64,000 nt of DNA, taken from assembly GCF_001442805.1 (NCBI RefSeq), contig NZ_CP011131.1, positions 3,720,001 to 3,784,000 of the forward strand, in the 5' to 3' direction. Below, in pieces: positions 8,902 through 19,573 of the stretch. Within the stretch, counting starts at the first letter, position 1, and each line of letters begins with the position of its first letter. A program made the position numbers and the translations under genes. The notes beneath the pieces were generated by a model, which was not told the DNA's origin, ran no database searches, and saw only the letters and a list, made by a program, of their open reading frames with translations. This DNA is from Lysobacter gummosus. Its GTDB lineage: Bacteria; Pseudomonadota; Gammaproteobacteria; Xanthomonadales; Xanthomonadaceae.

Positions 8902-8978
8902 TGGCGGAGTGGACGGGACTCGAACCCGCGACCTCCGGCGTGACAGGCCAGCATTCTAACCGACTGAACTACCACTCC
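8902..8978 (-). tRNA. tRNA-Asp (GTC), second copy
   Basis: 77-base tRNA with acceptor stem GGAGTGG/CCACTCC, discriminator G, encoded CCA, T-loop GGTTCGAGTCC and anticodon GTC in CTGTCAC. It is identical to the copy at 9092-9168, and short flanks (ACTGGCGG before, GCTTTGAAAC after on the plus strand) are repeated too, so this is a recent tandem duplication. Confidence 0.97.
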
Positions 8979-9048
8979 GCGCTTTGAAACTTTCAAGGCC
9001 TTCGACCGGTTATTGCCGCATCGCGACAAAATCGAAGCCCCTCACTTA

Positions 9049-9080
9049 TATAAAAACAAAGGCGCCGTATAAACGGCGCC
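9049..9080 (-). terminator. Terminator between the two tRNA-Asp genes
   Basis: On the minus strand GGCGCCGT pairs with ACGGCGCC around TTAT, followed by TTTGTTTTTAT. It may only partly terminate, giving graded expression of the second tRNA-Asp. Confidence 0.75.
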
Positions 9081-9091
9081 CTTGGCAAAAC

Positions 9092-9168
9092 TGGCGGAGT
9101 GGACGGGACTCGAACCCGCGACCTCCGGCGTGACAGGCCAGCATTCTAACCGACTGAACTACCACTCC
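9092..9168 (-). tRNA. tRNA-Asp (GTC), first copy
   Basis: 77-base tRNA-Asp identical to the copy at 8902-8978, with anticodon GTC and encoded CCA. It lies downstream of tRNA-Val on the same strand. Confidence 0.97.
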
Positions 9169-9270
9169 GCATGCTTTGAAACTTTTACCGCTAAACGCTT
9201 GTAACCGGGAACCCGACTCTTACCGCGAACCGCCTTGCGGGGAACGCTTCGGCAGAAAGACCAGCCAGCC

Positions 9271-9345
9271 TGGTGGGTGCTGAGGGTTTCGAACCCCCGA
9301 CCCTCTCCGTGTAAAGGAGACGCTCTACCGCTGAGCTAAGCACCC
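9271..9345 (-). tRNA. tRNA-Val (TAC)
   Basis: 75-base tRNA with acceptor GGGTGCT/AGCACCC, anticodon TAC in the loop TTTACAC, T-arm GGTTCGAAACC and encoded CCA. It starts about 60 bases after the hupB stop and may be co-transcribed with hupB. Confidence 0.97.
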
Positions 9346-9408
9346 GAATGATTTGGGCCTACTGCTTTGGGTTCCGTTCGGCGATGCCCTGCACCGCCGT
9401 CGAGTTAC

Positions 9409-9681
9409 TCAGTTTACAGCATCCTTCAGCGCCTTGCCAGCCTTGAAGGAGGGATTCTTCGAGGCCGCGATCTTGATCGTTTCGCCGGTCTTCGGGTTAC
9501 GGCCCTGGCGGGCGGCGCGCTTGCGCACCTGGAAGGTGCCGAAGCCTACGAGCGTGACTGTGTCGCCCTTCTTGAGCGCCTTGGTGACGACGTCGATCAG
9601 CGCATCGACGGCGGCGGTAGCGTCGGTCTTCGACAGCTCGGCGGTTTCGGCGACGGCGCCTACGAGTTCGGCCTTGTTCAT
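9409..9681 (-). CDS. hupB: DNA-binding protein HU (beta type)
   Basis: 90-residue HU protein, a small basic dimer that bends and compacts DNA. It starts [12 protein letters not shown] and carries the signature [20 protein letters not shown] in the DNA-binding arm, ending in the usual [12 protein letters not shown] helix. It follows lon on the same strand, the standard lon-hupB order, and has its own strong promoter (9814-9842). Confidence 0.97.
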   Translation of the reverse strand: MNKAELVGAVAETAELSKTDATAAVDALIDVVTKALKKGDTVTLVGFGTFQVRKRAARQGRNPKTGETIKIAASKNPSFKAGKALKDAVN

Positions 9682-9813
9682 TATTTTTTTGACTCCCTGT
9701 GCGGTGTGACCGCGTGTTCTGAGAATCGAAACGGTCGCCGCAGGAGGCGAGCGTTTCGATCAAGTGTGCCGCGCAACAGTTTTGTTGTGCATTGATGCAG
9801 CGCGGTTGCGCTC

Positions 9814-9842
9814 GTTATACCAGCGGCATTTTGGGGGCGCAA
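9814..9842 (-). promoter_or_regulatory. Sigma70-type promoter of hupB
   Basis: Reading the minus strand, TTGCGC (9842-9837) is followed by exactly 17 bases and then TATAAC (9819-9814). That places a transcription start about 125 bases upstream of the hupB ATG, inside the lon-hupB gap, and would uncouple hupB from lon. Confidence 0.6.
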
Positions 9843-9918
9843 GCTTGAAAGCTAGCTGTGGCGCGGCTTTCAGAGGTTTTTTGCGTCCCCATTCGATCTG
9901 CCCGACCAGCGGCCCGAG

Positions 9919-12348
9919 TCAGTGCTTGACGTCGGGCTGCGGATTGGTCTTGCCGCTTTCTCGAACCGGAAGTTCGCCTTCGCCGGAGGCCGGAGTCGGC
10001 GCGATGGGACGTTCAAGCGCGAGATCGAGCACTTCGTCGATCCAGCGCGCCGGCACGATCTTCAAGCCCTGCGTCACGCTCTTGGGCAGATCGGCCAGAT
10101 CCTTGCGGTTCTCTTCGGGAATGATCACGGTGCGGATGCCGCCGCGCAGCGCGGCGAGCAACTTCTCTTTCAAGCCGCCGATCGGCAACACGCGGCCGCG
10201 CAAGGTGATCTCGCCGGTCATCGCCACATCGGCCTTGACCGGATTCTTGGTCAGCATCGACACCAGCGCGGTCGCCATGCCGATGCCGGCGCTCGGGCCG
10301 TCCTTCGGCGTCGCGCCTTCGGGCACGTGCACGTGCACGTCGTGCTTCTGCAGGAACTCGACGTCGATACCCAGCGTCTGCGCGCGCGCGCGCACTACCG
10401 ACAACGCCGCCGACGCCGATTCCTTCATCACATCGCCCAGCTGGCCGGTGAGGATCAGCTGGCCCTTGCCCGGCACCAGCGTGGCTTCGACCTGCAGCAA
10501 GTCGCCGCCGACTTCGGTCCAGGCCAGACCGGTGACCAGGCCGATTTCGTTCTGCTCTTCGGCGCGGCCGAAATCGAAGCGACGCACGCCCAGGTATTTC
10601 TCGAGATTCTTCGAGCTGATGCTGAGCGCGCTGTCTTTGCCCTTCTTGACCTTGGGACCGGCCAGCGCGATTTCCTTCACCACCTTGCGGCAGATCTTGG
10701 AGATTTCGCGTTCCAGGTTACGCACGCCCGATTCGCGCGTGTAGTAACGCACGATGTCGCGCACCGCCGATTCGGCGATCTTGATTTCCTCGACCTTCAG
10801 GCCGTTGTTCTTGATCTGCTTGGGCAGCAGATAGCGCATGGCGATGTTGAGCTTCTCTTCCTCGGTGTAGCCCGGGATGCGGATCACTTCCATGCGGTCC
10901 AGCAAGGGGCCGGGAATGTTGAGCGAGTTGGAGGTGGCGACGAACATCACTTCGCTGAGGTCGAGATCGACCTCCAGGTAGTGGTCGTTGAACGAGTTGT
11001 TCTGCTCCGGATCGAGCACTTCCAGCAGCGCCGAGGACGGATCGCCGCGGAAGTCCATCGACATCTTGTCGATTTCATCGAGCACGAACAGCGGGTTCTT
11101 GGTGCCGATCTTGTTGAGGTTCTGCACGATGCGGCCCGGCATCGAACCCACATAGGTACGGCGATGGCCGCGAATCTCGGCTTCGTCGCGCACGCCGCCG
11201 AGCGACATGCGCACGAACTTGCGATTGGTGGCCTTGGCGATGGACTGGCCCAGCGAAGTCTTGCCCACGCCGGGCGGGCCGACCAGGCACAGGATCGCGC
11301 CCTTCATGTTTTTCACGCGCGTCTGCACGGCGAGGTATTCGAGAATGCGTTCCTTGACCTTTTCCAGACCGAAGTGATCCGCGTCGAGCACGTCCTGCGC
11401 GGCCTTGAGGTCCTTGCGGATCTTGCTGCGCTTCTTCCACGGCACGCCGAGCAGCCAATCCAGATAGTTGCGCACGACCGCGGCTTCGGCCGACATCGGC
11501 GACATCTGCTTGAGCTTGTTGAGCTCGGCCTTGGCCTTGGTCTCCACCGGCTTGGGCATGCCGGCTTCGGCAATCTTGCGCGCGAGCTCGTCGATGTCGT
11601 TGGGCGCATCGTCGATTTCGCCGAGCTCCTTCTGGATCGCCTTCATCTGCTCGTTGAGGTAGTACTCGCGCTGGCTCTTCTCCATCTGCGACTTGACCCG
11701 GCCGCGGATGCGCTTTTCCAGCTGCTGCACATCGATCTCGCCATCGACCAGCCCGACCAGCTGTTCCAGGCGGGTGCCGATCGCATGGGTTTCCAACAGC
11801 TTCTGCTTGTCGCCGATGCGCACGCCCAGGTGGGCGGCGACGGTATCGGCCAGGCGGCCGGGTTCGTCGATGCCGGCCAGGGTCTGCATCAGCTCCGGCG
11901 GCAGCTTGCGGTTGGTCTTGACGTATTGCTCGAACAGGCCCATCAGCGATCGCGCGATCGCTTCCACCTCGCGTTCTTCGCGATCGACGACCGGCTCGAC
12001 CACCAAGGCCTGGCCCGACAGCGCGCCGTCGCGTTCCAGCACGTCGCTGACGCTGACGCGCGAAACGCCTTCGACCAGCACCTTGATGGTGCCGTCGGGC
12101 AGCTTGAGCAATTGCAGCACCTGGGCGAGCGTGCCGATCTCGTAGAGATCCTCCGCGCCCGGGTCGTCGGTCTCGGCGGACTTCTGCGCGACCAACAGGA
12201 TGCGCTTATCGGATTCCATGGCCTGATCGAGTGCGCGAATGGATTTGTCGCGCCCCACGAACAGCGGGATCACCATGTGCGGGAACACGACCACATCGCG
12301 CAGCGGCAGCACCGGCAGGGTCATGGATTCGGCGGAAGACTCAGTCAT
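9919..12348 (-). CDS. lon: ATP-dependent protease Lon
   Basis: 809-residue cytoplasmic AAA+ serine protease for damaged and regulatory proteins. The N-terminal substrate domain ([20 protein letters not shown]) is followed by an ATPase module with Walker [10 protein letters not shown] and Walker [10 protein letters not shown], and a C-terminal protease domain with catalytic Ser686 (DGPSAG) and Lys729 (43 residues on, as in E. coli Ser679/Lys722). The ATG at 12348 (MTESSAES) was chosen; a TTG five codons earlier is possible. It lies between clpX and hupB in the conserved tig-clpP-clpX-lon order. The C-terminal tail after the protease domain is short and variable. Confidence 0.97.
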   Translation of the reverse strand: MTESSAESMTLPVLPLRDVVVFPHMVIPLFVGRDKSIRALDQAMESDKRILLVAQKSAETDDPGAEDLYEIGTLAQVLQLLKLPDGTIKVLVEGVSRVSVSDVLERDGALSGQALVVEPVVDREEREVEAIARSLMGLFEQYVKTNRKLPPELMQTLAGIDEPGRLADTVAAHLGVRIGDKQKLLETHAIGTRLEQLVGLVDGEIDVQQLEKRIRGRVKSQMEKSQREYYLNEQMKAIQKELGEIDDAPNDIDELARKIAEAGMPKPVETKAKAELNKLKQMSPMSAEAAVVRNYLDWLLGVPWKKRSKIRKDLKAAQDVLDADHFGLEKVKERILEYLAVQTRVKNMKGAILCLVGPPGVGKTSLGQSIAKATNRKFVRMSLGGVRDEAEIRGHRRTYVGSMPGRIVQNLNKIGTKNPLFVLDEIDKMSMDFRGDPSSALLEVLDPEQNNSFNDHYLEVDLDLSEVMFVATSNSLNIPGPLLDRMEVIRIPGYTEEEKLNIAMRYLLPKQIKNNGLKVEEIKIAESAVRDIVRYYTRESGVRNLEREISKICRKVVKEIALAGPKVKKGKDSALSISSKNLEKYLGVRRFDFGRAEEQNEIGLVTGLAWTEVGGDLLQVEATLVPGKGQLILTGQLGDVMKESASAALSVVRARAQTLGIDVEFLQKHDVHVHVPEGATPKDGPSAGIGMATALVSMLTKNPVKADVAMTGEITLRGRVLPIGGLKEKLLAALRGGIRTVIIPEENRKDLADLPKSVTQGLKIVPARWIDEVLDLALERPIAPTPASGEGELPVRESGKTNPQPDVKH

Positions 12349-12838
12349 CGTAGGTCTCGACAAGCGTGGGGTGAGGACGCTGGAGCGCCCAGGCTCCCGT
12401 TATGGGGGTGCCGGCCCGGGAGCGCAAGCAAAGGCTGCCGGGTCGCTCGAAAAAACCTGAAAAACGCCTTCGAAATCACCAGCTTGCGATGCAAATTCGA
12501 GACTGGGACAAAGCGTCCCGCGGCCCTGGATCCGCATCCCGGGAGCGCGGATGGGCGGTGATCGCGCGAGCCCATCGAGCTATATAACGCAAGCGAGCAC
12601 ATGTACCGGAACAGCGGCTGCAAACCCCTCATTCAGCTGGGCCCGCTTACCCGGCCGAGAGGCCCGGCGGCGGCAGGCGGGCGAACCTGCCTGAACCACC
12701 GCGCGAGACCTTGGCGGGGTCGGCGGACTGCGCAACCACCCGGCATCGAGTCCTACTGAATCGCCTTGCCCGCTCCGGCGCAATTGGCCAATGGTCTTGC
12801 GCCATCCGGCGCCTCAAACATAGACGCCCGCGCATACG
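12349..12838. other. lon upstream region, no gene seen
   Basis: About 490 bases between lon and the clpX terminator without a supported gene. On the minus strand CTTGCGTTATATAG (around 12583-12596) is an AT-rich island in GC-rich surroundings and could be part of a promoter for lon, but a confident -35/-10 or heat-shock (CTTGAAA/CCCCAT) match was not found. Confidence 0.3.
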
Positions 12839-12865
12839 AAAACGCCCCGGAGATCCGGGGCGTTT
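12839..12865 (-). terminator. Terminator after clpX
   Basis: AAACGCCCCGG / CCGGGGCGTTT stem with a 3-4 base loop and TTTTCG behind it on the minus strand, 30 bases past the clpX stop. It separates clpX from lon, so lon needs its own promoter. Confidence 0.85.
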
Positions 12866-12894
12866 GGCTGCTTCTGATTCGTCTGCGGCCGGGC

Positions 12895-14184
12895 TTACTC
12901 GGCCGAAGCGACCTTGGGCTGCGCCGGCGGCGTCTGATAGATCAGATACGGCTCGGACTTGTGCTCGATCACCGACTCGTCCACGACCACCTTGCTGACA
13001 TTCTCCAGCGACGGCAGTTCGTACATCGTGTCCAGCAGCACCGACTCGACGATGGTGCGCAGGCCGCGCGCGCCGGTCTTGCGCTTCAGAGCCTTGCGCG
13101 CGATCGCCGCCAGCGCGTCGGGACGGAATTCGAGCTCGACGCTCTCCATCTCGAACAGCTTGCGGAACTGCTTGGTGATCGCGTTCTTGGGCTCGGTCAG
13201 GATCGACACCAGCGCCGCTTCGTCGAGTTCCTCAAGCGTGGCGACCACGGGCAGGCGGCCGACGAACTCAGGGATCAGGCCGAACTTGATCAGATCTTCG
13301 GGCTCGACTTCGGCCAGGATCTTGCCGATGTCGATCTTGCGCTCGCTGCTCTTGACCTTGGCGCCGAAGCCGATTCCGCCGGCCTCGGTGCTGCGCTGCT
13401 GGATGATCTTGTCCAGACCGGCGAACGCGCCGCCGACCACGAACAGGATGTTGCGCGTATCGACCTGCAGGAATTCCTGCTGCGGATGCTTGCGCCCGCC
13501 CTGCGGCGGCACGCTGGCGATGGTGCCTTCGATCAGCTTCAGCAGCGCCTGCTGCACGCCTTCGCCGGACACGTCGCGGGTGATCGACGGGTTATCGCTC
13601 TTACGCGAAATCTTGTCGATTTCATCGATGTAGACGATGCCCTGCTGCGCCTTCTCGACGTCGTAGTCGCACTTTTGCAGCAGCTTTTGAATGATGTTCT
13701 CGACGTCCTCGCCCACGTAACCGGCTTCGGTCAGGGTGGTGGCGTCGGCGATCGTGAACGGCACGTTGAGCAGGCGCGCCAGCGTTTCGGCCAGCAGCGT
13801 CTTGCCCGAACCGGTCGGCCCGACCAGCAGAATGTTCGACTTCGACAATTCGACGTCGTCGTTCTTCTGGCGGCTTTCGATGCGCTTGTAGTGGTTGTAC
13901 ACGGCCACAGCCAACGTGCGCTTGGCGCGCAGCTGGCCGATCACGTACTGGTCGAGCACCTCGAGGATCTCGCGCGGCTTCGGCAGATGACTGCGTGCCG
14001 ACTGCGCCTTTTCCTCGAGTTCTTCACGGATGATGTCGTTGCAAAGCTCGACGCACTCATCGCAGATGAAGACGCTCGGACCCGCAATCAGCTTGCGGAC
14101 TTCGTGCTGGCTTTTACCGCAGAACGAGCAATACAGGATCTTGTTGCTGTCGCCCGTGCTGCGTCCTTGTCGATCGTCGGTCAT
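12895..14184 (-). CDS. clpX: ATP-dependent Clp protease ATP-binding subunit ClpX
   Basis: 429-residue AAA+ unfoldase that feeds substrates to ClpP. An N-terminal C4 zinc finger (CSFCGKSQ, then CDECVELC) is followed by Walker A GPTGSGKT, Walker B YIDEIDKI, and the sensor-2 motif [10 protein letters not shown]. The length and all motifs match ClpX. clpP lies 210 bases upstream on the same strand and lon downstream. The ATG at 14184 gives [20 protein letters not shown], with a normal N-terminus. Confidence 0.97.
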   Translation of the reverse strand: MTDDRQGRSTGDSNKILYCSFCGKSQHEVRKLIAGPSVFICDECVELCNDIIREELEEKAQSARSHLPKPREILEVLDQYVIGQLRAKRTLAVAVYNHYKRIESRQKNDDVELSKSNILLVGPTGSGKTLLAETLARLLNVPFTIADATTLTEAGYVGEDVENIIQKLLQKCDYDVEKAQQGIVYIDEIDKISRKSDNPSITRDVSGEGVQQALLKLIEGTIASVPPQGGRKHPQQEFLQVDTRNILFVVGGAFAGLDKIIQQRSTEAGGIGFGAKVKSSERKIDIGKILAEVEPEDLIKFGLIPEFVGRLPVVATLEELDEAALVSILTEPKNAITKQFRKLFEMESVELEFRPDALAAIARKALKRKTGARGLRTIVESVLLDTMYELPSLENVSKVVVDESVIEHKSEPYLIYQTPPAQPKVASAE

Positions 14185-14394
14185 GCTTGGTGGGGTCCGT
14201 TGCTGCTCAGTCGTGAAGCTTGGTTCTTAATATGCCCAAATGAGCTTGACGGCAAGCGCCGCCAGCACTCATTCAGCTATGACGATCCGAGAATAACACA
14301 GCGCCCCGGCCCACCCCGCAGGATGGGTCGCGCCGGGGGTTCCCCAGCGCTATCAAGGGTTTGCGTGTCATGTCCGGTCGCTGATCGGCGCCGA

Positions 14395-15021
14395 TCAGGA
14401 GGCCTGGACCGAATCTTCCGGGCGGCGTTCCAGCACCTGGTCGATCAGGCCGTAATCGCGCGCGGCCTCGGCGCTCTTGAAGTTGTCGCGCTCGGTGTCG
14501 CGCGCGATGGTCTCCAGGGCCTGCCCGGTGTGCTTGGACAGGATTTCGTTGAGGCGCTGACGCAGGGTCAGGATCTCGCGGGCGTGGATGTCGATATCGG
14601 TCGCCTGACCCTGGAAGCCGCCCAGCGGCTGGTGGATCATCACGCGCGAATTCGGCAGCGCCAGGCGCTTGCCCTTGGCGCCGGCGGCGAGCAGCAGCGC
14701 GCCCATGCTGGCGGCCTGGCCGATGCAGATGGTGCTCACATCGGGCTTGATGTACTGCATGGTGTCGTAGATCGCCATGCCGGCGGTGACCACGCCGCCC
14801 GGCGAGTTGATGTAGAGGTTGATGTCCTTCTCGGGGTTTTCCGCCTCGAGAAACAGCATCTGGGCGACGATCACGTTGGCCACGTGGTCGTCCACGCCGC
14901 CGACCAGGAAGATCACGCGCTCTTTGAGCAGGCGCGAATAGATGTCGTAGGCGCGTTCGCCGCGGCTGGTCTGCTCGACCACCATCGGCACCAGGTTCAG
15001 GGCTTTGGTTCGGTTATCCAT
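14395..15021 (-). CDS. clpP: ATP-dependent Clp protease proteolytic subunit ClpP
   Basis: 208-residue serine peptidase that forms the double heptameric ClpP chamber. The catalytic triad is visible: Ser in [10 protein letters not shown], His in [10 protein letters not shown] and Asp in ARDTERDNF. The start at the ATG of [12 protein letters not shown] is chosen; a GTG at 15033 would add four residues and sits next to an AGG. It is followed by clpX and preceded by tig, the standard module. Confidence 0.96.
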   Translation of the reverse strand: MDNRTKALNLVPMVVEQTSRGERAYDIYSRLLKERVIFLVGGVDDHVANVIVAQMLFLEAENPEKDINLYINSPGGVVTAGMAIYDTMQYIKPDVSTICIGQAASMGALLLAAGAKGKRLALPNSRVMIHQPLGGFQGQATDIDIHAREILTLRQRLNEILSKHTGQALETIARDTERDNFKSAEAARDYGLIDQVLERRPEDSVQAS

Positions 15022-15071
15022 GTTCAACGGCACCTATTGGCTGACGTAGAAGTGCGCTTGATTAACGCAGC

Positions 15072-15104
15072 GCGGTCCGGCCAACTTGGGGCCGGCCGGA
15101 CCGC
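15072..15104 (-). terminator. Hairpin between tig and clpP
   Basis: GCGGTCCGGCC and GGCCGGACCGC form a perfect 11-bp stem with an 11-base loop. There is no T tract, so it may be a weak terminator, an mRNA-stabilising hairpin or an attenuator between tig and clpP. Confidence 0.5.
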
Positions 15105-15232
15105 AGCGCAAGAGGCGCGATTGCTAAATGTGGTCAAGCCGCTGAGCGCGCCCGATTCGGACAGCCCCGCATCGGACCGTCCGGGCCGCATGCGGCGACG
15201 GCCCGCGACCTGCGCCGCGGGCCGCGCGAAGG

Positions 15233-16534
15233 TCAGCTCGGGCGGATCGCTTCACTGAACGACAGCGGCTGTTCGGTGTGCTGGGCGCGCTCGGCGATCC
15301 AGTCGATCACCTGCTCTTCCATCACCCGGTTCTGCAAGCCGGCCATCAGCTGCTGGTCGTTGCGGTACAGGTCGATCACCTGCTGCGGCTCCTCGTAGGT
15401 CGAGGCGATCAGGCGCAGGGTCTCGTTGACACGCTTGGGCTCCAGGCGCAGCTCGTTGCGGCGGGCGATCTCGCCGACCAGCAGGCCGACCAGCACGCGC
15501 TGGCGGGCGGCGTCCATGTAGTTCAGGTGAGCGTCGGCCGGCGCTTCGATCTGGCGGCCCTGGCGGCGGGCCTGCTCGACGGTCTGCCAGACCATGTCGC
15601 GGGCTTCGTTCTCGACCAGCTTCGGCGGCATTTCCACCGCTTCGTAGGCCTTGACCAGCTGCTCGCCGACTTCGCGGCGCAGACGGGTCATCAGCGCGCC
15701 TTTGAGCTCGCGCTCCAGGTTGGTGCGGATGTCGTTGCGGAACTGCTCGGCATCCCCGCTCTTCACGCCGAAGCTCTTGATGAAGGCATCGTCCACGTCC
15801 GGCAGCACCGGCTCGGAGACGTGGTTGAGCTTGAGGTGCACGTTGGCCTTCTTGCCGGCGACTTCAGCGGCGCGCCAATCGGCCGGGAACTCGACTTCGG
15901 CGATCTTCTCTTCGCCGGCCTTGACGCCGACCATGGCGTCTTCCAGCGGCTTGAACATCGCGCCCGAGCCGATCTGGGTGCTGCCGTACTCGGCGCCCTC
16001 GGCCGGCAGACGCACGCCGTCCACTTCGGTCCAGGTTTCCACTTCGACCACGTCGCCTTCCTGCGCCGGACGCTCGACCGTGGTCAGGGTGCGGCGCTGC
16101 AGGCGCAGGTTTTCGATCATCGCGTCGATGTCGGTGTCGGTCACTTCCGCGGTGTGGCGGGTGATCTCCAGCTTGCCGACGTCGATGTCGCCGAAATCCG
16201 GCACGACTTCGAAGGTGGCGATGTACGAAAGCGTCTCGCCGCTTTCCACCGCCGGCTCGATGCGCGGGTTGCCCGCGATCTGCAGCTTTTCTTCGCGCAC
16301 GGCGTTGCTGAAGCTTTCGCGCAGCATGCCATCGAGGATTTCGGCGCGGACCTGGGCGCCGAAGCGCTGCTCGATGACCTTGGTCGGTACCTTGCCCGGG
16401 CGAAAGCCCTTGATCTTGGCGCCGCGCGCGATTTCGCGCAGGCGGCCGCCGACCTGATTTTCCAGATTCTCGGCCGGGAGGCTGAAGGTCAGTCGGCGTT
16501 CCAGCGAGCCCAGCGATTCGAGCGAAACTTGCAT
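15233..16534 (-). CDS. tig: Trigger factor
   Basis: 433-residue ribosome-bound chaperone with peptidyl-prolyl isomerase activity. The N-terminal ribosome-binding domain has the signature [17 protein letters not shown]; the FKBP-type domain follows at about 150-245 ([15 protein letters not shown] to [10 protein letters not shown]), then the long helical C-terminal chaperone arms. The frame is open upstream to 16861, but [20 protein letters not shown] is the family start and GGAG lies 5 bases before it. First gene of the tig-clpP-clpX-lon block. Confidence 0.96.
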   Translation of the reverse strand: MQVSLESLGSLERRLTFSLPAENLENQVGGRLREIARGAKIKGFRPGKVPTKVIEQRFGAQVRAEILDGMLRESFSNAVREEKLQIAGNPRIEPAVESGETLSYIATFEVVPDFGDIDVGKLEITRHTAEVTDTDIDAMIENLRLQRRTLTTVERPAQEGDVVEVETWTEVDGVRLPAEGAEYGSTQIGSGAMFKPLEDAMVGVKAGEEKIAEVEFPADWRAAEVAGKKANVHLKLNHVSEPVLPDVDDAFIKSFGVKSGDAEQFRNDIRTNLERELKGALMTRLRREVGEQLVKAYEAVEMPPKLVENEARDMVWQTVEQARRQGRQIEAPADAHLNYMDAARQRVLVGLLVGEIARRNELRLEPKRVNETLRLIASTYEEPQQVIDLYRNDQQLMAGLQNRVMEEQVIDWIAERAQHTEQPLSFSEAIRPS

Positions 16535-16944
16535 ATCCACTCCTGCGACCACGGCACCTGCCGCAGCGACGATGTTGATGATCTTGTCCGGCCGCCAGTC
16601 CTTGCGAGAGCTCGCCGGCCAGCGGAACTTGCTAGTTTGGCCGATAAAGGCCGCCGCTGCCAGCGCTAAAGGGCCGCAAATCCGCCATGGATGGGGTTTT
16701 GCGGGCGATTGAGTGGTTTGGGGGACTAAATCGGGGGTTGCGCCGGGTCTGGGCGGGGTGTGGATGATTCCGGCCACCGCCACCGCCACCGAGCTGAATC
16801 TTGAGGTGGTGAGACGGCGGCACGGCCGGCGGCGCAAAGCGGTCGGCGACCCGGGGAGCACCCGGCCTTTACCGGTGCAAGAGCCCGGCCGGGGTGACCG
16901 GCCATTGGGGCATTCGAGGCGGATGGTCTTTAGACCAGACGCCT
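16535..16944. other. tig upstream region, no gene seen
   Basis: About 410 bases between tig and tRNA-Leu. The plus-strand palindrome TGGTCTTTAGACCA (16924-16937) lies just past the 3' end of tRNA-Leu and may help end its transcript. No gene is supported; the frames here have no family-like sequence. Confidence 0.35.
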
Positions 16945-17030
16945 TGGTGCGAAAGGCGGGACTCGAACCCGCACGGGGGTTACCCGCTGGAACCTAAATC
17001 CAGTGCGTCTACCAATTCCGCCACTTTCGC
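16945..17030 (-). tRNA. tRNA-Leu (TAG)
   Basis: 86-base class II tRNA with acceptor GCGAAAG/CTTTCGC, anticodon TAG in ATTTAGG, a long variable arm (CGGGTAACCCCCGT), T-arm GGTTCGAGTCC and encoded CCA. Confidence 0.97.
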
Positions 17031-17248
17031 ATGGGCCGGCATCGTGCGATGCGGCCGACGCATTCTAGCCATGCGCCGGTAAAAAATCGCCTCCGCGCCC
17101 GGCCCTCGGCGAGACGATCGCCGCTCGCGCCGCGCACCGCCGCCATGGCATCCATTCGCCATAGCCAGCAAACACGCGGCCACCGCATCCGGATTCTGTT
17201 CGCCGACCGGCGCGGCTATGCTCGCGCAAACCCAACGGAACCTCCGCC

Positions 17249-18202
17249 GTGCGCGAGCTATACCCCGAGATCGAGCCGTACCAGACCCATCGCCTCGCCG
17301 TCAGCGATCTGCACGAGTTGCACGTGGAAGAATGCGGCAATCCCGACGGCCTGCCGGTGGTGTTCCTGCACGGCGGCCCCGGCGCGGGCGTGTCGCCTTA
17401 TCACCGCCGCTTCTTCGATCCCAAGCGCTATCGCATCGTGTTGTTCGATCAGCGCGGCGCCGGCAAGTCCACGCCGCATGCCGAGCTCCGCGACAATACG
17501 ACGCAGCATCTGGTCGCCGATATCGAAACGATCCGCGCGCATTTCGGCATCGAACGCTGGGTGGTGTTCGGCGGCTCGTGGGGCTCCACGCTCTCGCTCG
17601 CCTACGCGCAGGCCCATCCCGAACGCGTGCTCGGCCTGGTGCTGCGCGGAATTTTCCTGGGTCGGCCGGGCGAGTTGCGCTGGTTCAACGAACTCGACGG
17701 CGGCGCGCGCTGGGTCTTCCCGGAACGCTGGGCGCATTACCTGGCGCACATCCCGGAAGAAGAGCACGACAACCTGACCGAAGCCTACTGGCGCCGGCTC
17801 GACAGCGACGACCCGGCGGTGCGCCTGGCCGCGGCGCTGGCCTGGGGCTATTGGGAAGGCGGCAGCACCACCTTGATCCACGACCCGGAAGAACCGGGCA
17901 ATCTCGAACAACCGGACGTGGCGATCAGCCTCGCCCGCGCGGAAGCGCACTACTTCCGCCACGACATCTTTCTGGAGCCGGATCAGCTGCTGCGCGATGT
18001 CGGCCGCATCCGCCATATTCCGGCGACGATCGTGCACGGGCGCTACGACATGATCTGCCCGGTCAAGAGCGCGGTCGATCTGTCCGCGGCGTGGCCGGAA
18101 GCGCAGCTTCGCATCGTGCTCGCGGGCCACAGCGCGGCCGACCCGGCGATCGTCGATGTGCTGGTGACCGCCACCGACGCCCTGGCCGACCGCTTCGGCT
18201 GA
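17249..18202 (+). CDS. pip: Proline iminopeptidase
   Basis: 317-residue alpha/beta hydrolase of family S33 that removes N-terminal proline from peptides, probably in the cytoplasm as no signal peptide is present. The oxyanion motif HGGPGAG and the nucleophile elbow GGSWGS (Ser) are present. The acid and base are expected in VHGRYDMICP (Asp) and LAGHSA (His). It starts at a GTG (MRELYPEIEPYQTHRLAVSD) with a modest GGA upstream. Length is standard. It converges on a DUF2268 protease gene with a shared hairpin between the stops. Confidence 0.94.
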   Translation: MRELYPEIEPYQTHRLAVSDLHELHVEECGNPDGLPVVFLHGGPGAGVSPYHRRFFDPKRYRIVLFDQRGAGKSTPHAELRDNTTQHLVADIETIRAHFGIERWVVFGGSWGSTLSLAYAQAHPERVLGLVLRGIFLGRPGELRWFNELDGGARWVFPERWAHYLAHIPEEEHDNLTEAYWRRLDSDDPAVRLAAALAWGYWEGGSTTLIHDPEEPGNLEQPDVAISLARAEAHYFRHDIFLEPDQLLRDVGRIRHIPATIVHGRYDMICPVKSAVDLSAAWPEAQLRIVLAGHSAADPAIVDVLVTATDALADRFG

Positions 18203-18236
18203 TCGGCGCCTGCCTCCCGCACAAGACCAAACGCTG

Positions 18237-18274
18237 CTGAGCGAAGCCGGCTGCTCGGACGCCGGCTCGCTCAG
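18237..18274. terminator. Shared hairpin between convergent pip and DUF2268 genes
   Basis: CTGAGCGAAGCCGG and CCGGCTCGCTCAG pair (one bulged A) around a 10-base loop; the right arm contains the DUF2268 stop codon. There is no clear T tract, so this is a possible bidirectional terminator. Confidence 0.5.
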
Positions 18275-19221
18275 TCCCCGCCGTCGGCCGAGGCCGGCAA
18301 TTGCATGCCCGGCGTCCATCCGCTCTGCGCCAGAAACGCTTTGGGATCGTCGAGTTCGATCAGACGCTTGAGCGCGGCCTTGCGATCGTCGGCCCGCAGG
18401 TAATACGACTTCGCGATCCGATAGCCGACCCAGTAACCCAGATCGTAGGGTTCGTCAGAGCCCTTGCGATAATTGAAGAACCAGTCGGACAGATCGGTGC
18501 CGTCCATTTCGCGCACGAACCTGCCCTCGATCTGCGCCTCCTTGCCGCGCGTCCACTCGGCATGGCGCGCATTGGCGACATTGCCCGAAGTGATCTGCGC
18601 GATGAGTTCGGCCACGCCTTCGGCCATGGCCAGGCGCAGCACCGTGGCGTTGGGATCGCCTTTCTCGAAATCGGTGGGCGCGCGCTGCTGGATATGGGCG
18701 TATTCGTGCGCGATCACATGGACGAAGCGATCTTCCCGATTCGGATTCATGACATCCGCCGAGCACAGCGCTTCCAGGCCGATGGTGACGCCGGCGGGAT
18801 TGGTGATTCCCACCGGCTTGCCGCGGCCGACCACGATGGCCACCGGCGGAAACCGGGCCTGGGGATACAGGGACGACAGCTTTCGGAACGTCGCCACGAG
18901 CCGGCGCTTGACCGCCGGCAGCGCGGTCAGGCACTGCTTGGCGTTTTCGTACATCGCAGGATCGCTGGCCAGCTGCTCGGCGATGCGCTGCGCGGTGACG
19001 CGCCTGGCCGCGGCGAATTCGCTCAAGCTCTGCGTGCCCTTGGCGAGGTAATCGTTCTGGATCTGCTCAACGGTCGGATGGCCGCCGGTGGCGTCGTACA
19101 AGGCATAGAAGCGGGTGACATCGTCGATGCGGATTTCCGGCCCGCGCTGCGGCTGCGCATGGGCGAAAACAGGCGCCGCGAGCGCTGCGAGAAGGACCAT
19201 CGAGCGCAAAGGTTTCGGCAT
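18271..19221 (-). CDS. Exported DUF2268-type putative Zn-dependent protease
   Basis: 316 residues with a signal peptide (MPKPLRSMVLLAALAAPVFA, cut near AHA-QP). The core contains the zinc-binding HExxH motif HEYAH at about residue 170 in FVHVIAHEYAHIQQ, with MAEGVAELIAQI downstream supplying a probable third ligand (Glu). This matches the DUF2268 predicted metalloprotease family; substrates are not known. The RFYALYDATGGHPTVEQIQ start of the mature part fits too. It is convergent with pip and lies upstream of a tRNA cluster. Family call is good; function is inferred from the motif. Confidence 0.8.
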   Translation of the reverse strand: MPKPLRSMVLLAALAAPVFAHAQPQRGPEIRIDDVTRFYALYDATGGHPTVEQIQNDYLAKGTQSLSEFAAARRVTAQRIAEQLASDPAMYENAKQCLTALPAVKRRLVATFRKLSSLYPQARFPPVAIVVGRGKPVGITNPAGVTIGLEALCSADVMNPNREDRFVHVIAHEYAHIQQRAPTDFEKGDPNATVLRLAMAEGVAELIAQITSGNVANARHAEWTRGKEAQIEGRFVREMDGTDLSDWFFNYRKGSDEPYDLGYWVGYRIAKSYYLRADDRKAALKRLIELDDPKAFLAQSGWTPGMQLPASADGGD

Positions 19222-19533
19222 GGCGTCAATCCTGGAATGAGCCCGCGCAGTGCGCCGGGGCTGGGGCCGTGTGAGTTCGCGTTGACATCACAGCACACGC
19301 CCGACCGGGTCGAGAACGTGGCATTAGTCACCCATGAGCGCACGCGCTCCTATCGATCCGGCAGCGAGCGAAAAAGCCGATCGCATATGCCTGTGGCGCA
19401 AGGCCAGCCAAGCCGCCCTCAACGTGGCCGCGGCGCGAGCGATCTGTCGAGTTGGCGCCATGCGCCACGACATGCAGCGCCGCCTGTTGCGCCGGCCGCC
19501 ATGCGCCGGAAGCCCGGCCAGTTTGTCGAGGCA

Positions 19534-19568
19534 AAGAAAAAGGCCCCTGGATTGCTCCAGAGGCCTTT
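19534..19568 (-). terminator. Terminator after tRNA-Lys
   Basis: On the minus strand GGCCTCTGGA and TCCAGGGGCC pair (one wobble) around GCAA, followed by TTTTTCTTT, directly after the tRNA-Lys 3' end. It ends the Pro-Arg-His-Lys tRNA transcript. Confidence 0.85.
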
Positions 19569-19573
19569 CAATT

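Noticed and set aside
9922..12561. 879-codon plus-strand frame over lon
   Set aside because: Antisense to lon, whose motifs are complete; no protein family features.
12583..12596. Heat-shock promoter for lon
   Set aside because: An AT-rich island is present, but neither CTTGAAA nor CCCCAT boxes at the right spacing could be found.
12766..15258. 830-codon plus-strand frame over clpX and clpP
   Set aside because: Antisense shadow; clpX and clpP are certain on the minus strand.
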